From NCBI GenBank assembly GCA_963728145.1, contig CAVSJA010000001.1, positions 1 to 64,000 on the forward strand: DNA of 64,000 bases. Reading direction: 5' to 3'. This DNA is from CAVSJA01 sp963728145 (GTDB taxonomy: Bacteria > Bacteroidota > Bacteroidia > Chitinophagales > Chitinophagaceae). The notes beneath the pieces are model-generated. The model ran no database searches. It saw only the letters and a program-made list of their open reading frames with translations, and was not told the DNA's origin. Both the position numbers and the translations under genes were made by a program. Numbering within the stretch: position 1 is the stretch's first letter; every line of letters starts with the position of its first letter. Positions 9,934-17,815 of the stretch are shown piece after piece.

Positions 9934-10070
9934 GTGCATCGATACCTAGTGGTTGCGAACCACACTCTCGGCGGCCCTCAGTTGATCGAGGCAATCCGCT
10001 ACCGGATGTCACGCGGTTCGGCCGAGTTCTGGGTTCTCGTGCCAGCCACGCCCACACCCCATCTAGCTGG
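9934..10070 (+). pseudogene. Truncated small conserved actinobacterial gene
   Basis: A GTG at 9934 with a GAGGAG ribosome site 8 bases upstream begins a protein with RYLVVANHTLGG and FWVLVPATPTPHL. This pattern is known from small actinobacterial proteins of unknown function with a nucleotide-binding-like fold. The similarity stops after about 45 residues, near 10070, where the sequence changes character ahead of the IS110 region. It is either cut by insertion of the mobile element or by an old deletion. Confidence 0.5.
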
Positions 10071-10532
10071 CGGTAGGTCGTGTCAAGCCGTTGTGTTGGC
10101 GTGCGTGGTTGGCCGTGTGGTCGGCGGGCGGTCTTGATTTGTGGTCTGCCGTTGAGGGGTTGGGGGTGCCGGGCGCCCACGCTGACAGTATGCGACCTCG
10201 GATCATGATCATGGGTCAGCTGGCGTCGTTCGGGCTGCCGTAGTGGCGAAGGGCCGGCCGCCAAGCTAGAAGCGGCGTAACCTTTGCGGGTCCGCCATAG
10301 TCAAATCGGCGTGTGGTCCGGCCCTTCGTGCCGTCCAGCGTCTCACCGGCAGGACTGGTTGTGAAGTGTCAGGTCGGCTCCTCTCTGCTCTGGGGCTTCC
10401 TCGCCGCCCGATTGTGTGCCGCTGCTCGTCACGGTCAACCTCGTTCGTCCTCGCTGCGCTGCGGGCGCTCCAGGTTGACCGCTCCTGCGCACGGCGGAGC
10501 TGGCCGCGATCGAGGAAACCGCCCAGGTGTGG
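10071..10532. other. Noncoding stretch beside the IS110 element
   Basis: About 460 GC-rich bases with no convincing gene on either strand. IS110 elements often carry a sizeable noncoding end, so part of this may belong to the element. I could not define the element boundary or a target duplication. Confidence 0.4.
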
Positions 10533-11743
10533 TCAGGCCCAACGGGTCGGGTCGTAGCCGGTCTGGTCCCGGACCATCGCGTAGGCGATCTTGTTGGCGC
10601 GGTGTGCCATCGCGCAGCCGATCACACCACCCTTTTTGCCGCGGGCCCGCAGCGCCTGCCCGTAGCTCTTCGCGGCCGGGTCGGCATGCCACAGCCCGAT
10701 TCCGAGGTCGATCAACGCCCGCCGCAAAGCCACGCTGCCTTCCGGCTAATCGTGCCGTCACGACGCCTCCCAGCCGACTCATACTGTGCCGGGGACAGAC
10801 CGGAGGCGCGGTAGAGCTGCCGGGCACCCGGCCACCGCTGCGGGTCGCCGACCGCGGCTGCGTAGTTGCCCGCCCGGATCGTGCCCCAGCCGGGCACGCT
10901 GATCAACGGCGCGAACGGCGTATCCAGCAACAGCCCGGCTATCTTGGCTTCCGCGGCGGCGATCTGAGCGTCCAGGTCGGCCAGCAGCACTAGATCATCG
11001 GCCAGGACCTGGCGGGCCACCACAGCCTCCGGGGCCGCCAGCGCGGCGCGCGCGGCAGCCACCAGCCGGTCCGCAGCCGAGTGCCGCACCCGCAGTCCAC
11101 GGTTCGCGGCGAACCGGACAAACCGAGTCACCCCCAGCGCCGCCAACCGGTGCGGGTCGGCGAACTCCGCGGCCACCAAACGACCGATCTTGGTGCCCAA
11201 CACATCGGGCAGCGCTAACGTCACCCCGGGAAAACAGCGGTCCAACTGAGCCAGCAGCTGGTTCTTCGTCGCCGTCCGCGTCTGCACCCGACGGCTGCGA
11301 TGCATCGCCCACCCGGTGAGCTCGGTGACCGCGGCAGACCGAGCCGTGACCGGCACCCCGTGGCAGGCCAACACCAATTCGGTGATCGCCTCCAAATCAA
11401 TCGCGTCGGTCTTCACCCGACGCCGACCCAGCACCCGTCGCTGCTCGGCCACCCGAGCCGGGCTCAACTCCAACACCTCCCAGCCCGCCGGCCACACCCC
11501 AGCCGCCAGCAGCGGTCGGTGATAATGCCCCGCCGCCTCGATCCCCACCTTCACCGCAGCAGCCGGCAGCACAGCGCACACCCGCTCCAGCACCGCAACG
11601 ACCGCCGGCGCGGTCATCGCGAATTCCACCGGGCCCAACAACCGGCGCCGAGCTGCGTCAGTGACCGACAACGCCGCTGTGTTCTTCCCGACATCAACCG
11701 CGACCACACTCGCCGCCATCACAGGTGCAACATTGATAGACAT
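10533..11743 (-). mobile_element. IS110-family transposase, one-base frameshift near the C-terminus
   Basis: A DEDD-type transposase of about 405 residues once the frames are joined. The N-terminal RuvC-like catalytic domain shows VAVDVGKNTAAL (first Asp), VGIEAAGHY (Glu) and KTDAIDLEAI (DxxD). The C-terminal transposase_20 domain shows LISVPGWGTIRAG and QLYRASGLSP with the conserved Ser. At about 10,741 the frame leaves the family pattern after GTISRK and ends; one more G in the local GG restores SVALRRALIDLGIGLW and the natural C-terminus at 10533. IS110 elements lack long terminal inverted repeats. A repeated ACCTCCGGAG just upstream of the start (11749 and 11823) may mark one end. If the shift is real the copy is dead. 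Confidence 0.88.
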
Positions 11744-12091
11744 AACCCACCTCCGGAGGGCGTCAGGAGGACCGGCGCGTCAACGCCAAATCCTCGAAGG
11801 AACCAGATGGATCCCTTCTGACACCTCCGGAGATGTTTGGGAAGAGGACTGCCTCAGGTCATATCAGTCAACGACTTCAACGCGCTCAGCTGCGCTTTCC
11901 CCGTCGACCCACGTAAATCAGCGTTCCGCTGACGGTCATACCTCACCCCCAGGAAGTGGCGGCCAAGGAAGAACCCGATGCGCCACACGCTCGAGGCCGG
12001 CCCTGAACGCCTTCACCATGCGAGCCGCATCAATTTGGCCGGAGACTGATCATGAATCAGACCAGAGCCACCGTCGATCTGATAGTGCCGT
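11744..12091. other. Noncoding gap between IS110 and the frameshifted Con-A-like gene
   Basis: About 350 bases. Apart from the two ACCTCCGGAG copies next to the transposase start I see no gene, terminator or clear repeat. Confidence 0.4.
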
Positions 12092-12755
12092 TCAGCGCGG
12101 AGTGATCTTGAGGTTGGAGAAGAAGGATTCGCTGCCGATGTCGACGAACAGGCCGACGGCGCCGGCGACGGGTGCCGCCTTGGTTTCGCTCAATGCCAGG
12201 GTTTCGGTTCCATTGACGGTCGCGGTCAGGCGGGTGTCGTCGATGTCGAGTTTGAGCGTGATCCATTCGTCGGGGCCGATGTCCGCGCCCGCTTCGTAGT
12301 TCCCGTCCGGGTACTGCTCCCGCAGCCGGTCGAACTTCCAGTCGGGGTAGGCGAAGTACTGAATAGCGCGCTGATCACGTGGACTGGGTCGGTTCGTCTT
12401 CTGTCCGTTCAGGGGGCGCAGGTAGACCGCCTCGAAGCGGTCGGCATCGGCAGCGACGCGATAGGCGATGCCGGCGAAGGCTCGCGCATCAGCGGGTCCC
12501 TTGCCGTTGAGACGGCTCAAGATATTGACCTCAATGATGCCGTTGGTGAAGCTAGCGGGAATGATCACGAAGGTGGGCATGTCGAATAGTCGACGCGGGG
12601 TTGCCCTCCAGGGTGACGGCATCGGTCAGCTCGACGCGCAGCGCCCTGCGGCCGGCGACCTCGGCCGGCACAGCGGTGACGGACTGCAGTTTGGAACCCT
12701 CCGGCAGCTCGGTCAGGCTATATGTCGTGACAGCGGCCTGAGTCATGGTTGTCAC
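12092..12755 (-). pseudogene. Concanavalin-A-like (DUF1080-like) protein, frameshifted
   Basis: Two frames make one protein of about 220 residues. The N-terminal part starts at ATG 12755 (SLTELPEGSKLQSV, then ALRVELTDAVTLEG). The rest continues in the other frame from about 12595 (DMPTFVIIPASFTNGIIEV to SESFFSNLKITPR). The beta-strand rhythm, the FTNGIIEV entry strand and the ending FFSNLKIT are those of small secreted or cytosolic lectin/glucanase-fold domains. No signal peptide or catalytic pair is evident. The single shift near 12595-12605 could be a sequencing error. It lies downstream of yceI on the same strand. Confidence 0.7.
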
Positions 12756-12856
12756 CTCAACTGAGATCTTGCTTCAGGACATCTCAGAGCACCGTCGGGG
12801 ACGATCCAGATAGCGGTGATCATGCGAGGGCGCCTTTCCATGGGTCAGGCGTGGCC

Positions 12857-12884
12857 GGGCCGACCGCGGTTAGCCGATCGGCCC
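12857..12884. terminator. GC-rich stem-loop downstream of yceI
   Basis: GGGCCGA (12857-12863) and TCGGCCC (12878-12884) form a 7-base stem with a 14-base loop, just after the yceI stop on the minus strand. No U-run follows, so termination is only a suggestion. Confidence 0.35.
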
Positions 12885-12910
12885 CGACGCCAGGGTTGGG
12901 CTGGTGCAGG

Positions 12911-13480
12911 TCAGGCGATCTTGATCGCGGAGACCTCGAACTCGAGGGTGATCTTGTCGCTGACCAGGACGCCGCCGGTCTCGAGTGCGACATTCCAGGT
13001 GATGCCGTAGTCCTTGCGGTTGATGACCACGGAGCCCTCGAAGCCGACGCGCAGGTTCCCGTACGGGTCAGTGGCGGCGCCCTCGAACTCGAAGGGGATG
13101 GTGACGGTGTTGGTGACGCCCCTGATGGTCAGATCGCCAGTTAGCTCTACGCTGGTCGGCTCAGTCTGCTGGATGCTGGTGGAGATAAAGGTGATCTGTG
13201 GGTACTCCTCCATGGCGAGGAAGTCGTTGCTGCGCAGGTGGGCGTCACGCTGCTCGTTGCGGGTGTCGATGCTGGCTGCCTGGATGGTCACGGTGACAGT
13301 TGACTTGGTGAAGTCGGCTGCATCGACGACGCCGCTGCCCTTGAAGTCATCGAACTGACCGCGGACCTTGGTGATCATCGCGTGCCGGGCGACGAACCCG
13401 ATGCGGGTATGGGCCGGGTCGAGGACGTAGGTGCCGGACAGGTCGGAGAAGGTGGCGGGGATCGTGCTGGCGCTAGTCAT
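12911..13480 (-). CDS. YceI-family lipid-binding-like protein
   Basis: Protein of 189 residues with the complete YceI pattern: GTYVLDPAHTRIGF near the start, HLRSNDFLAMEEYPQITF in the middle, LTIRGVTNTVTIPFEF, then the terminal beta-strands. The family forms a lipocalin-like barrel that binds isoprenoid or fatty-acyl chains. There is no signal peptide, as in the actinobacterial cytosolic versions. An AGGAG site precedes the ATG. It is divergent from a MarR-type regulator, a frequent pairing in actinobacteria, and the shared promoter region holds two short palindromes. Confidence 0.93.
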   Translation of the reverse strand: MTSASTIPATFSDLSGTYVLDPAHTRIGFVARHAMITKVRGQFDDFKGSGVVDAADFTKSTVTVTIQAASIDTRNEQRDAHLRSNDFLAMEEYPQITFISTSIQQTEPTSVELTGDLTIRGVTNTVTIPFEFEGAATDPYGNLRVGFEGSVVINRKDYGITWNVALETGGVLVSDKITLEFEVSAIKIA

Positions 13481-13516
13481 GGCTTGCTCCTAAGGTTTTG
13501 GGATCACGCCTGATTA

Positions 13517-13560
13517 GTGACGTGTCACGTATATTAAACGGTAACTTGGGTGACATGTCA
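13517..13560. promoter_or_regulatory. Paired palindromes in the yceI / marR divergent promoter
   Basis: GTGAC-GT-GTCAC (13517-13528) and the perfect palindrome TGACATGTCA (13551-13560) share the TGAC/GTCA half-site and lie about 33 bases centre to centre between the divergent yceI and marR starts. This is a natural arrangement for binding and autoregulation by the MarR dimer. The assignment is inference. Confidence 0.5.
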
Positions 13561-13585
13561 ACTATTCCGACGTAGCATCGACGGC

Positions 13586-13768
13586 ATGAACTCTGCTGAG
13601 CGGTGGCTGACCGCGAAGGAGGAACGCCTGTGGCGGCGATGGCTGACCCTAAACGCACGGCTGTCAGCCACACTGCACAGAGAGCTACAAGACGATGCCG
13701 GCCTGTCGATGCCGGACTTCGAGGTCCTCGTCCATCTCACCGACAGCCCACAAGGTCGGGTACGGGTT
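13586..13768 (+). pseudogene. MarR-family regulator, truncated at the contig junction
   Basis: The ATG at 13586 starts a protein with the N-terminal dimerisation helix (RLWRRWLTLNARLSATLHR) and the turn DAGLSMPDFEVLVHLTDSPQ leading into the winged helix, as in actinobacterial MarR proteins. After about 61 residues the DNA changes to AT-rich Bacteroidota sequence and the frame continues into TilS. The DNA-recognition helix and wing are missing. Its position opposite yceI suggests that it controls that gene. Confidence 0.8.
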
Positions 13769-13772
13769 TTTT
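13767..13772. other. Junction between actinobacterial and Bacteroidota DNA
   Basis: Composition and gene family change abruptly at a run of six T: GC-rich codons end at CGGGTACGGG and AT-rich codons begin at TCTAAGGC. Everything left of it is actinobacterial and everything right of it Bacteroidota. Probably an assembly chimera. Confidence 0.85.
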
Positions 13773-15094
13773 CTAAGGCATTAGCGGAAATTGCAAAATT
13801 TTCGAATGAAAGGCTTTTGCTGGCAGTGAGCGGGGGAGCGGATTCAGTCGTACTTTGCGAACTCTCTCATCAGGGTGGATATGATTTTATCATCGCTCAT
13901 TGCAATTTCCAGTTAAGAGGAGAGGAGAGTGAAGGAGATGAGAAATTTGTACTTGCTTTAGGACAGAAATACAATAAAGAAGTCCTTGTTCAACGATTCG
14001 ATACCGAAGAATTTGCAAAGAAGAATAAACTTTCCATCCAGGAAGCTGCAAGAGAATTGCGATATCAATGGTTCGAAGAATTACTTAAAGAAGGAAAAGC
14101 GAGACATACTGTAACTGCCCACCATGCCGACGATAATATTGAAACCTTGTTGATGAATTTTTTCAGGGGTACGGGTGTACACGGACTTACCGGCATCCCT
14201 GAACGATCATCAATTGCCAACACAATTCGTCCGCTGCTGAATTTTCGAAAGTCAGAATTGCTTGATTTTGCCAAACAAAACAATTTGAGTTGGGTTGAAG
14301 ATTCCTCTAATGCGTCAATTAAATACACCCGCAATTTTTTTCGGAATGAACTTTTGCCGGCATTACAGAAATCATTTCCGCAAGTAGAACACAATCTTCT
14401 GGGAAATATCAATCGATTCAAAGACGCTGATGCACTTTATCAATTAGCGATCGGATCAATCAAAAAGAAACTTTGCAAAGCGAAAGGAAATGAGATTCAT
14501 ATCCCTGTGAAACAATTGATGGAATTTAAGAACGGGGCTGTGATCCTTGAAATCATTCGCGATTTCGGATTTACGAAGGCGCAAATCGATGAGGTGATCA
14601 AATTGGCGAGCGCTGAATCAGGAAGCTTTATTCAATCCCCAAATGCTCCATTTCAAATCATCAGGCATCGGCATTGGTTTATTATCGCTCCATTGAATGC
14701 TGAGCAGGCGGAGCATTTTATTATTGAGGAAAAAACAAAGCATATTGATTTTCCCGGCGGGAAACTTCAGCTCAATCTTGCTGCTTATTCAGAGAATGGA
14801 GAGTCAAAAATTCCGGGTTCAAACCAGGTTGCTATGCTGGATGCAAAGGAGATCAGATTTCCGATCCTGCTGCGTAAATGGAAAGCCGGTGATTATTTCT
14901 ACCCGCTTGGCATGAAGAAAAAGAAAAAGCTTGCCCGCTTCTTTATCGATCAGAAATTGTCCAAAACCGATAAGGAGAAAGTATGGGTATTGGAAATGGA
15001 TCAAAAGATCATTTGGGTGATCGGTCACCGGATCGATGAAAGATTTAAGTTGAAATCATCCACAAGAAAAATTCTAAATATCGCAATAAGGTAG
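13769..15094 (+). CDS. tilS: tRNA(Ile)-lysidine synthetase TilS, native start lost at the junction
   Basis: Modifies C34 of the CAU-anticodon tRNA(Ile) to lysidine with ATP, which changes its decoding from AUG to AUA; normally essential. Visible are the PP-loop LLLAVSGGADSVVL, the HCNFQLRGEES segment, the HHADDNIETLLMNFFRG active-site block, and a C-terminal TilS domain with FYPLGMKKKKKLARFFID. About 440 residues remain. The family usually has a few more N-terminal residues with its own ATG, and these are absent because the junction lies just upstream. The frame is fused to the MarR fragment by chance. The 3' end overlaps the convergent rhomboid gene by 21 bases. Confidence 0.93.
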   Translation, partial: FSKALAEIAKFSNERLLLAVSGGADSVVLCELSHQGGYDFIIAHCNFQLRGEESEGDEKFVLALGQKYNKEVLVQRFDTEEFAKKNKLSIQEAARELRYQWFEELLKEGKARHTVTAHHADDNIETLLMNFFRGTGVHGLTGIPERSSIANTIRPLLNFRKSELLDFAKQNNLSWVEDSSNASIKYTRNFFRNELLPALQKSFPQVEHNLLGNINRFKDADALYQLAIGSIKKKLCKAKGNEIHIPVKQLMEFKNGAVILEIIRDFGFTKAQIDEVIKLASAESGSFIQSPNAPFQIIRHRHWFIIAPLNAEQAEHFIIEEKTKHIDFPGGKLQLNLAAYSENGESKIPGSNQVAMLDAKEIRFPILLRKWKAGDYFYPLGMKKKKKLARFFIDQKLSKTDKEKVWVLEMDQKIIWVIGHRIDERFKLKSSTRKILNIAIR

Positions 15095-15742
15095 GAAGGG
15101 ATCGGGTGCTTTCATTTGCTTCATAAAGTTCTCCCAGATATCGATATTTCCCCATACTGTTACTGCAATAATCGTGAACAATATCCCATAGATCGCTCCC
15201 CAGAAGTGCGCGCCATGAGCAATATTGCCACCTCCACGTTTATCCAGGTATACAGAGATTAACAGGAAGACAGGACCGAAAATATATCCTGGTATATCAA
15301 TTCCAGGAAGGAAAATAAATCCAATTCCCATCTTTGGTAATAAGAGAATTGCTGAAAAGATGACAGCAGATATTGCACCGGAAGCCCCGAGGCTTGCATA
15401 CTGCGTATTATTGCGATGACGAATATAATCTGGAATACATGCAGCGATTATGGCTGTTATATACAAAAGTATATAGACCAGCTTTCCCAATTTGCCAAAA
15501 AAGCAGGGATGTTCGAATAATTGAACTTCTACTGCAGAGCCGAAGGAGTATAACGCAAACATATTGAAGGCAAGATGTATATAGTCGCCATGTACAAATC
15601 CATGAGTAACGAAGCGGTAATACTGTTTTTGTTTTGCAATGGAGGGGGGATAAAACAAAAGCTCTCCCTTCATTTTAACATTACTGAATGCGGAAATTGA
15701 AATAAGACAGGTTAGTATTACTATGATCAGGGTTATTGACAT
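15074..15742 (-). CDS. Rhomboid-family intramembrane serine protease
   Basis: Polytopic membrane protein of 222 residues. It has the HGDYIHLAFNMFALYSFG helix (conserved His and Asn), the catalytic serine in SLGASGAISAV and the partner histidine in AHFWGAIYG, which form the Ser-His dyad of GlpG-type rhomboids. Six hydrophobic segments are evident. Substrates cannot be inferred. It overlaps the tilS 3' end on the opposite strand. Confidence 0.9.
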   Translation of the reverse strand: MSITLIIVILTCLISISAFSNVKMKGELLFYPPSIAKQKQYYRFVTHGFVHGDYIHLAFNMFALYSFGSAVEVQLFEHPCFFGKLGKLVYILLYITAIIAACIPDYIRHRNNTQYASLGASGAISAVIFSAILLLPKMGIGFIFLPGIDIPGYIFGPVFLLISVYLDKRGGGNIAHGAHFWGAIYGILFTIIAVTVWGNIDIWENFMKQMKAPDPFLPYCDI

Positions 15743-15790
15743 TAGCCGGCTTTTTGCTCTTAACGATAAGTTGAGGTCCCAATTTAACGA

Positions 15791-16261
15791 TCAATGATGA
15801 TATTTTTCATTTCTTATGATCGTGCAGGCCCGGTATACCTGTTCAGCAAGGATCAATCGCACCAATTGATGGGGGAAAGTAAGTTCCGATAAGCTCCATG
15901 TAAATTGGGCTCTTTTCAAAACGGATTCATCAATTCCATAAGCGCCACCAATCAAAAAAACCAATTGCTTTACACTTTCATTTGCTTTCTTCTGGATAAA
16001 TTTCGCCAATCCTTCCGAGCTGAGCTGCTTACCTCTTTCATCCAATGCAATGAGGAAATCATCTTTCGATAGCCATTCAAGTATAGTTTCCGCTTCCTGT
16101 TTGCGCAAATCCATTTCACTTAACATTCCCGAGTTTTTTGGAACGGGAATGATATTCCATTTCACAGAGTAATAATGGCCGATGCGTTTGCTGAAATCTT
16201 CAACACCGGATTTTATATAAGGCTCGTGATTTTTTCCAACGGCCCAAAACTGGATTTTCAT
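15791..16261 (-). CDS. rlmH: 23S rRNA pseudouridine-1915 N3-methyltransferase RlmH
   Basis: SPOUT methyltransferase of 156 residues that methylates pseudouridine 1915 in helix 69 of 23S rRNA. The start at 16261 gives MKIQFWAVGK, the usual opening; six more codons upstream are possible but unlikely. Family signatures are LIALDERGKQLSSE, FLIGGAYGID (S-adenosylmethionine knot) and the invariant C-terminus LILAEQVYRACTIIRNEKYH. A housekeeping gene of normal length. Confidence 0.95.
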   Translation of the reverse strand: MKIQFWAVGKNHEPYIKSGVEDFSKRIGHYYSVKWNIIPVPKNSGMLSEMDLRKQEAETILEWLSKDDFLIALDERGKQLSSEGLAKFIQKKANESVKQLVFLIGGAYGIDESVLKRAQFTWSLSELTFPHQLVRLILAEQVYRACTIIRNEKYHH

Positions 16262-16300
16262 ATGATTTGCAATTTGCAAGTTCGAACGAAATACTACACC

Positions 16301-16522
16301 CTCAAGATCGTCATTCCCGCGATGTAGTTTGAGGAAACTTGCGAAAGGAAAAAACCAAGCGGGAACCCCCTAGAAGGTATTAAGTAACTCAATAGCAAAG
16401 GTTATTCTCAATTAAAAAATAATTCAATTAAAAATATCATGACGAGTTGGTAGGGGGTTCCCGCTTGGTTGCCTTTCGTCGCAAGTTTCCTCAAACTACA
16501 TCGCGGGAATGACGATCTTGAG
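16301..16522. repeat. Long imperfect inverted repeat, 72-base arms
   Basis: The left arm (16301-16372, beginning CTCAAGATCGTCATTCCCGC) and the right arm (16451-16522) are near-perfect reverse complements with only a small internal bulge, separated by 78 AT-rich bases. It lies between rlmH and the AI-2E transporter gene. The ATTCCCGC tips resemble dispersed repeats of other genomes. It could be a MITE-like element or a bulky RNA hairpin. Confidence 0.85.
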
Positions 16523-16533
16523 GGGAGAGGATC

Positions 16534-17601
16534 CTACTTTTTTTTCGATGTTCTTGTGTTCCCTGGTGTTTCATCTCCAAATAACATTCCCCATGGTTTT
16601 AAATCATCAACTCTATCAAAAATAATTTTAAGAATTGCCAGTCCGGGAATGGAAAGAAACATCCCGGCAACACCTGCCAATGCGCCGCCAACCAATACTG
16701 CTACGATGGTGAGCAAGGCATTCAATTTTACTTTTGATCCGACAACTTTAGGCATGATGATATTATTGTCGAAGAACTGAACAACGACCAGCACAACAAC
16801 AACCAGTACTGCATCCTGCACATCTGGAGAAGTGGTTAGGGTTATCAATGCACAGAATATTGAAGCGATCAGCATTCCGATATAAGGTAATAAATTAAGG
16901 ACTGCGGCAAAGACCGCGAGAAAAATTGGATACTTGATCCCAAGAATTAAGAATCCAATTGAATTGATAATTGCTACAATGATCATTTCAATGATCAATC
17001 CCTGCATATAATTTTGAATAACGCCTCTTGATTGCCGGATGACTTCCGCCACATGTCCTTTAGGACTGCTCGAAAAAAGATCAATGATGAATTGTTTGAG
17101 CAATTGACGATAATAAAGAAAAAGGAAAATGCAAATAGGAAGAAGGGTGATTATGAACAACACTTCACTCAGCGAAGACATCGTGCTACCCAGTCCTGAC
17201 TCACCCACGGATTGCAATTTGCCGATCATTTCAGATTGCTCCTTAAAGGATAATCCAAAAGTTGTTCTTACCCACTTCTGTAAAGTGATTAAATGTTCGT
17301 TCAATCCTTTTTGGATGCCTTCTGAGTCATTTAAGAAGGTGGCTATCTGTGCCGAAAGAAAATAAAGGATACCGCCAATGAAAATTGTCGCAATGGTTAT
17401 TGCAACGAGTGCGGAGATTGCTTTTGGTATTTTTCTTTTTTCAAGAAAAACACAAACGGGCATTAGCAGTATAGCAATAAGAGCGGAAAGCGCGAATGGA
17501 ATAATGATTGCACTACCGATGTAAATTATGTATCCGAGTGCCAGTAACATAATCAGCACAACGGTAAACCTCAATAGAAATTCTTTTACTGTTTTTTCCA
17601 T
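16534..17601 (-). CDS. AI-2E family transporter (TqsA/PerM-like)
   Basis: Membrane protein of 355 residues with about seven hydrophobic helices. It has the family pattern of paired N-terminal helices (LLALGYIIYIGSAIIIPFAL), a soluble middle segment (about 90-150), LPYIGMLIASIFCALITL and the conserved VGSKVKLNALLTIVAVLVGG. Members act as efflux or Na+/H+ exchange proteins; the name derives from E. coli TqsA and does not prove autoinducer transport. Monocistronic by context, with the inverted repeat just downstream. Confidence 0.9.
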   Translation of the reverse strand: MEKTVKEFLLRFTVVLIMLLALGYIIYIGSAIIIPFALSALIAILLMPVCVFLEKRKIPKAISALVAITIATIFIGGILYFLSAQIATFLNDSEGIQKGLNEHLITLQKWVRTTFGLSFKEQSEMIGKLQSVGESGLGSTMSSLSEVLFIITLLPICIFLFLYYRQLLKQFIIDLFSSSPKGHVAEVIRQSRGVIQNYMQGLIIEMIIVAIINSIGFLILGIKYPIFLAVFAAVLNLLPYIGMLIASIFCALITLTTSPDVQDAVLVVVVLVVVQFFDNNIIMPKVVGSKVKLNALLTIVAVLVGGALAGVAGMFLSIPGLAILKIIFDRVDDLKPWGMLFGDETPGNTRTSKKK

Positions 17602-17640
17602 ATGGTTTTGGTTGTATGGTGAAATTAGGGAGGAATTTCA

Positions 17641-17777
17641 GTTTGGCGTTTGGGGTTTGGAGTTTGGCGTTCTTTGGTGCGGTTTCCCAACGTAATCAAA
17701 GACCTAATTGCGTAATTTACGTCAAAGGTCTTTGTAACTCACGTCGGGAAACTCAAGCCCAAACAAACGCCAAACGG
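17641..17777. repeat. Nested stem-loop upstream of the amidohydrolase gene
   Basis: GTTTCCCAACGT.. (17682-17705) pairs with ..ACGTCGGGAAAC (17726-17752) around a 20-base loop that itself contains CGTAA-TT-TACG-type symmetry. Outer GTTTGGCGTTT copies on the left pair with AAACGCCAAAC on the right. It lies between divergent genes, in the leader of the amidohydrolase. Confidence 0.65.
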
Positions 17778-17815
17778 AGATTTCCTCCGTATTTTCATTC
17801 CCATAACTGCTTAAT

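Noticed and set aside
10533..10733. A separate 66-residue gene next to the transposase
   Set aside because: It is the natural C-terminus of the IS110 transposase after a one-base shift.
1..13768. The GC-rich part as a horizontally acquired island in a Bacteroidota genome
   Set aside because: No border repeats, integrase or tRNA mark it, and the operon structure is a normal actinobacterial one extending off the left edge.
13586..15094. A real bifunctional MarR-TilS fusion protein
   Set aside because: The halves differ sharply in base composition and taxonomy, the MarR DNA-binding domain is missing, and the join falls in a homopolymer.
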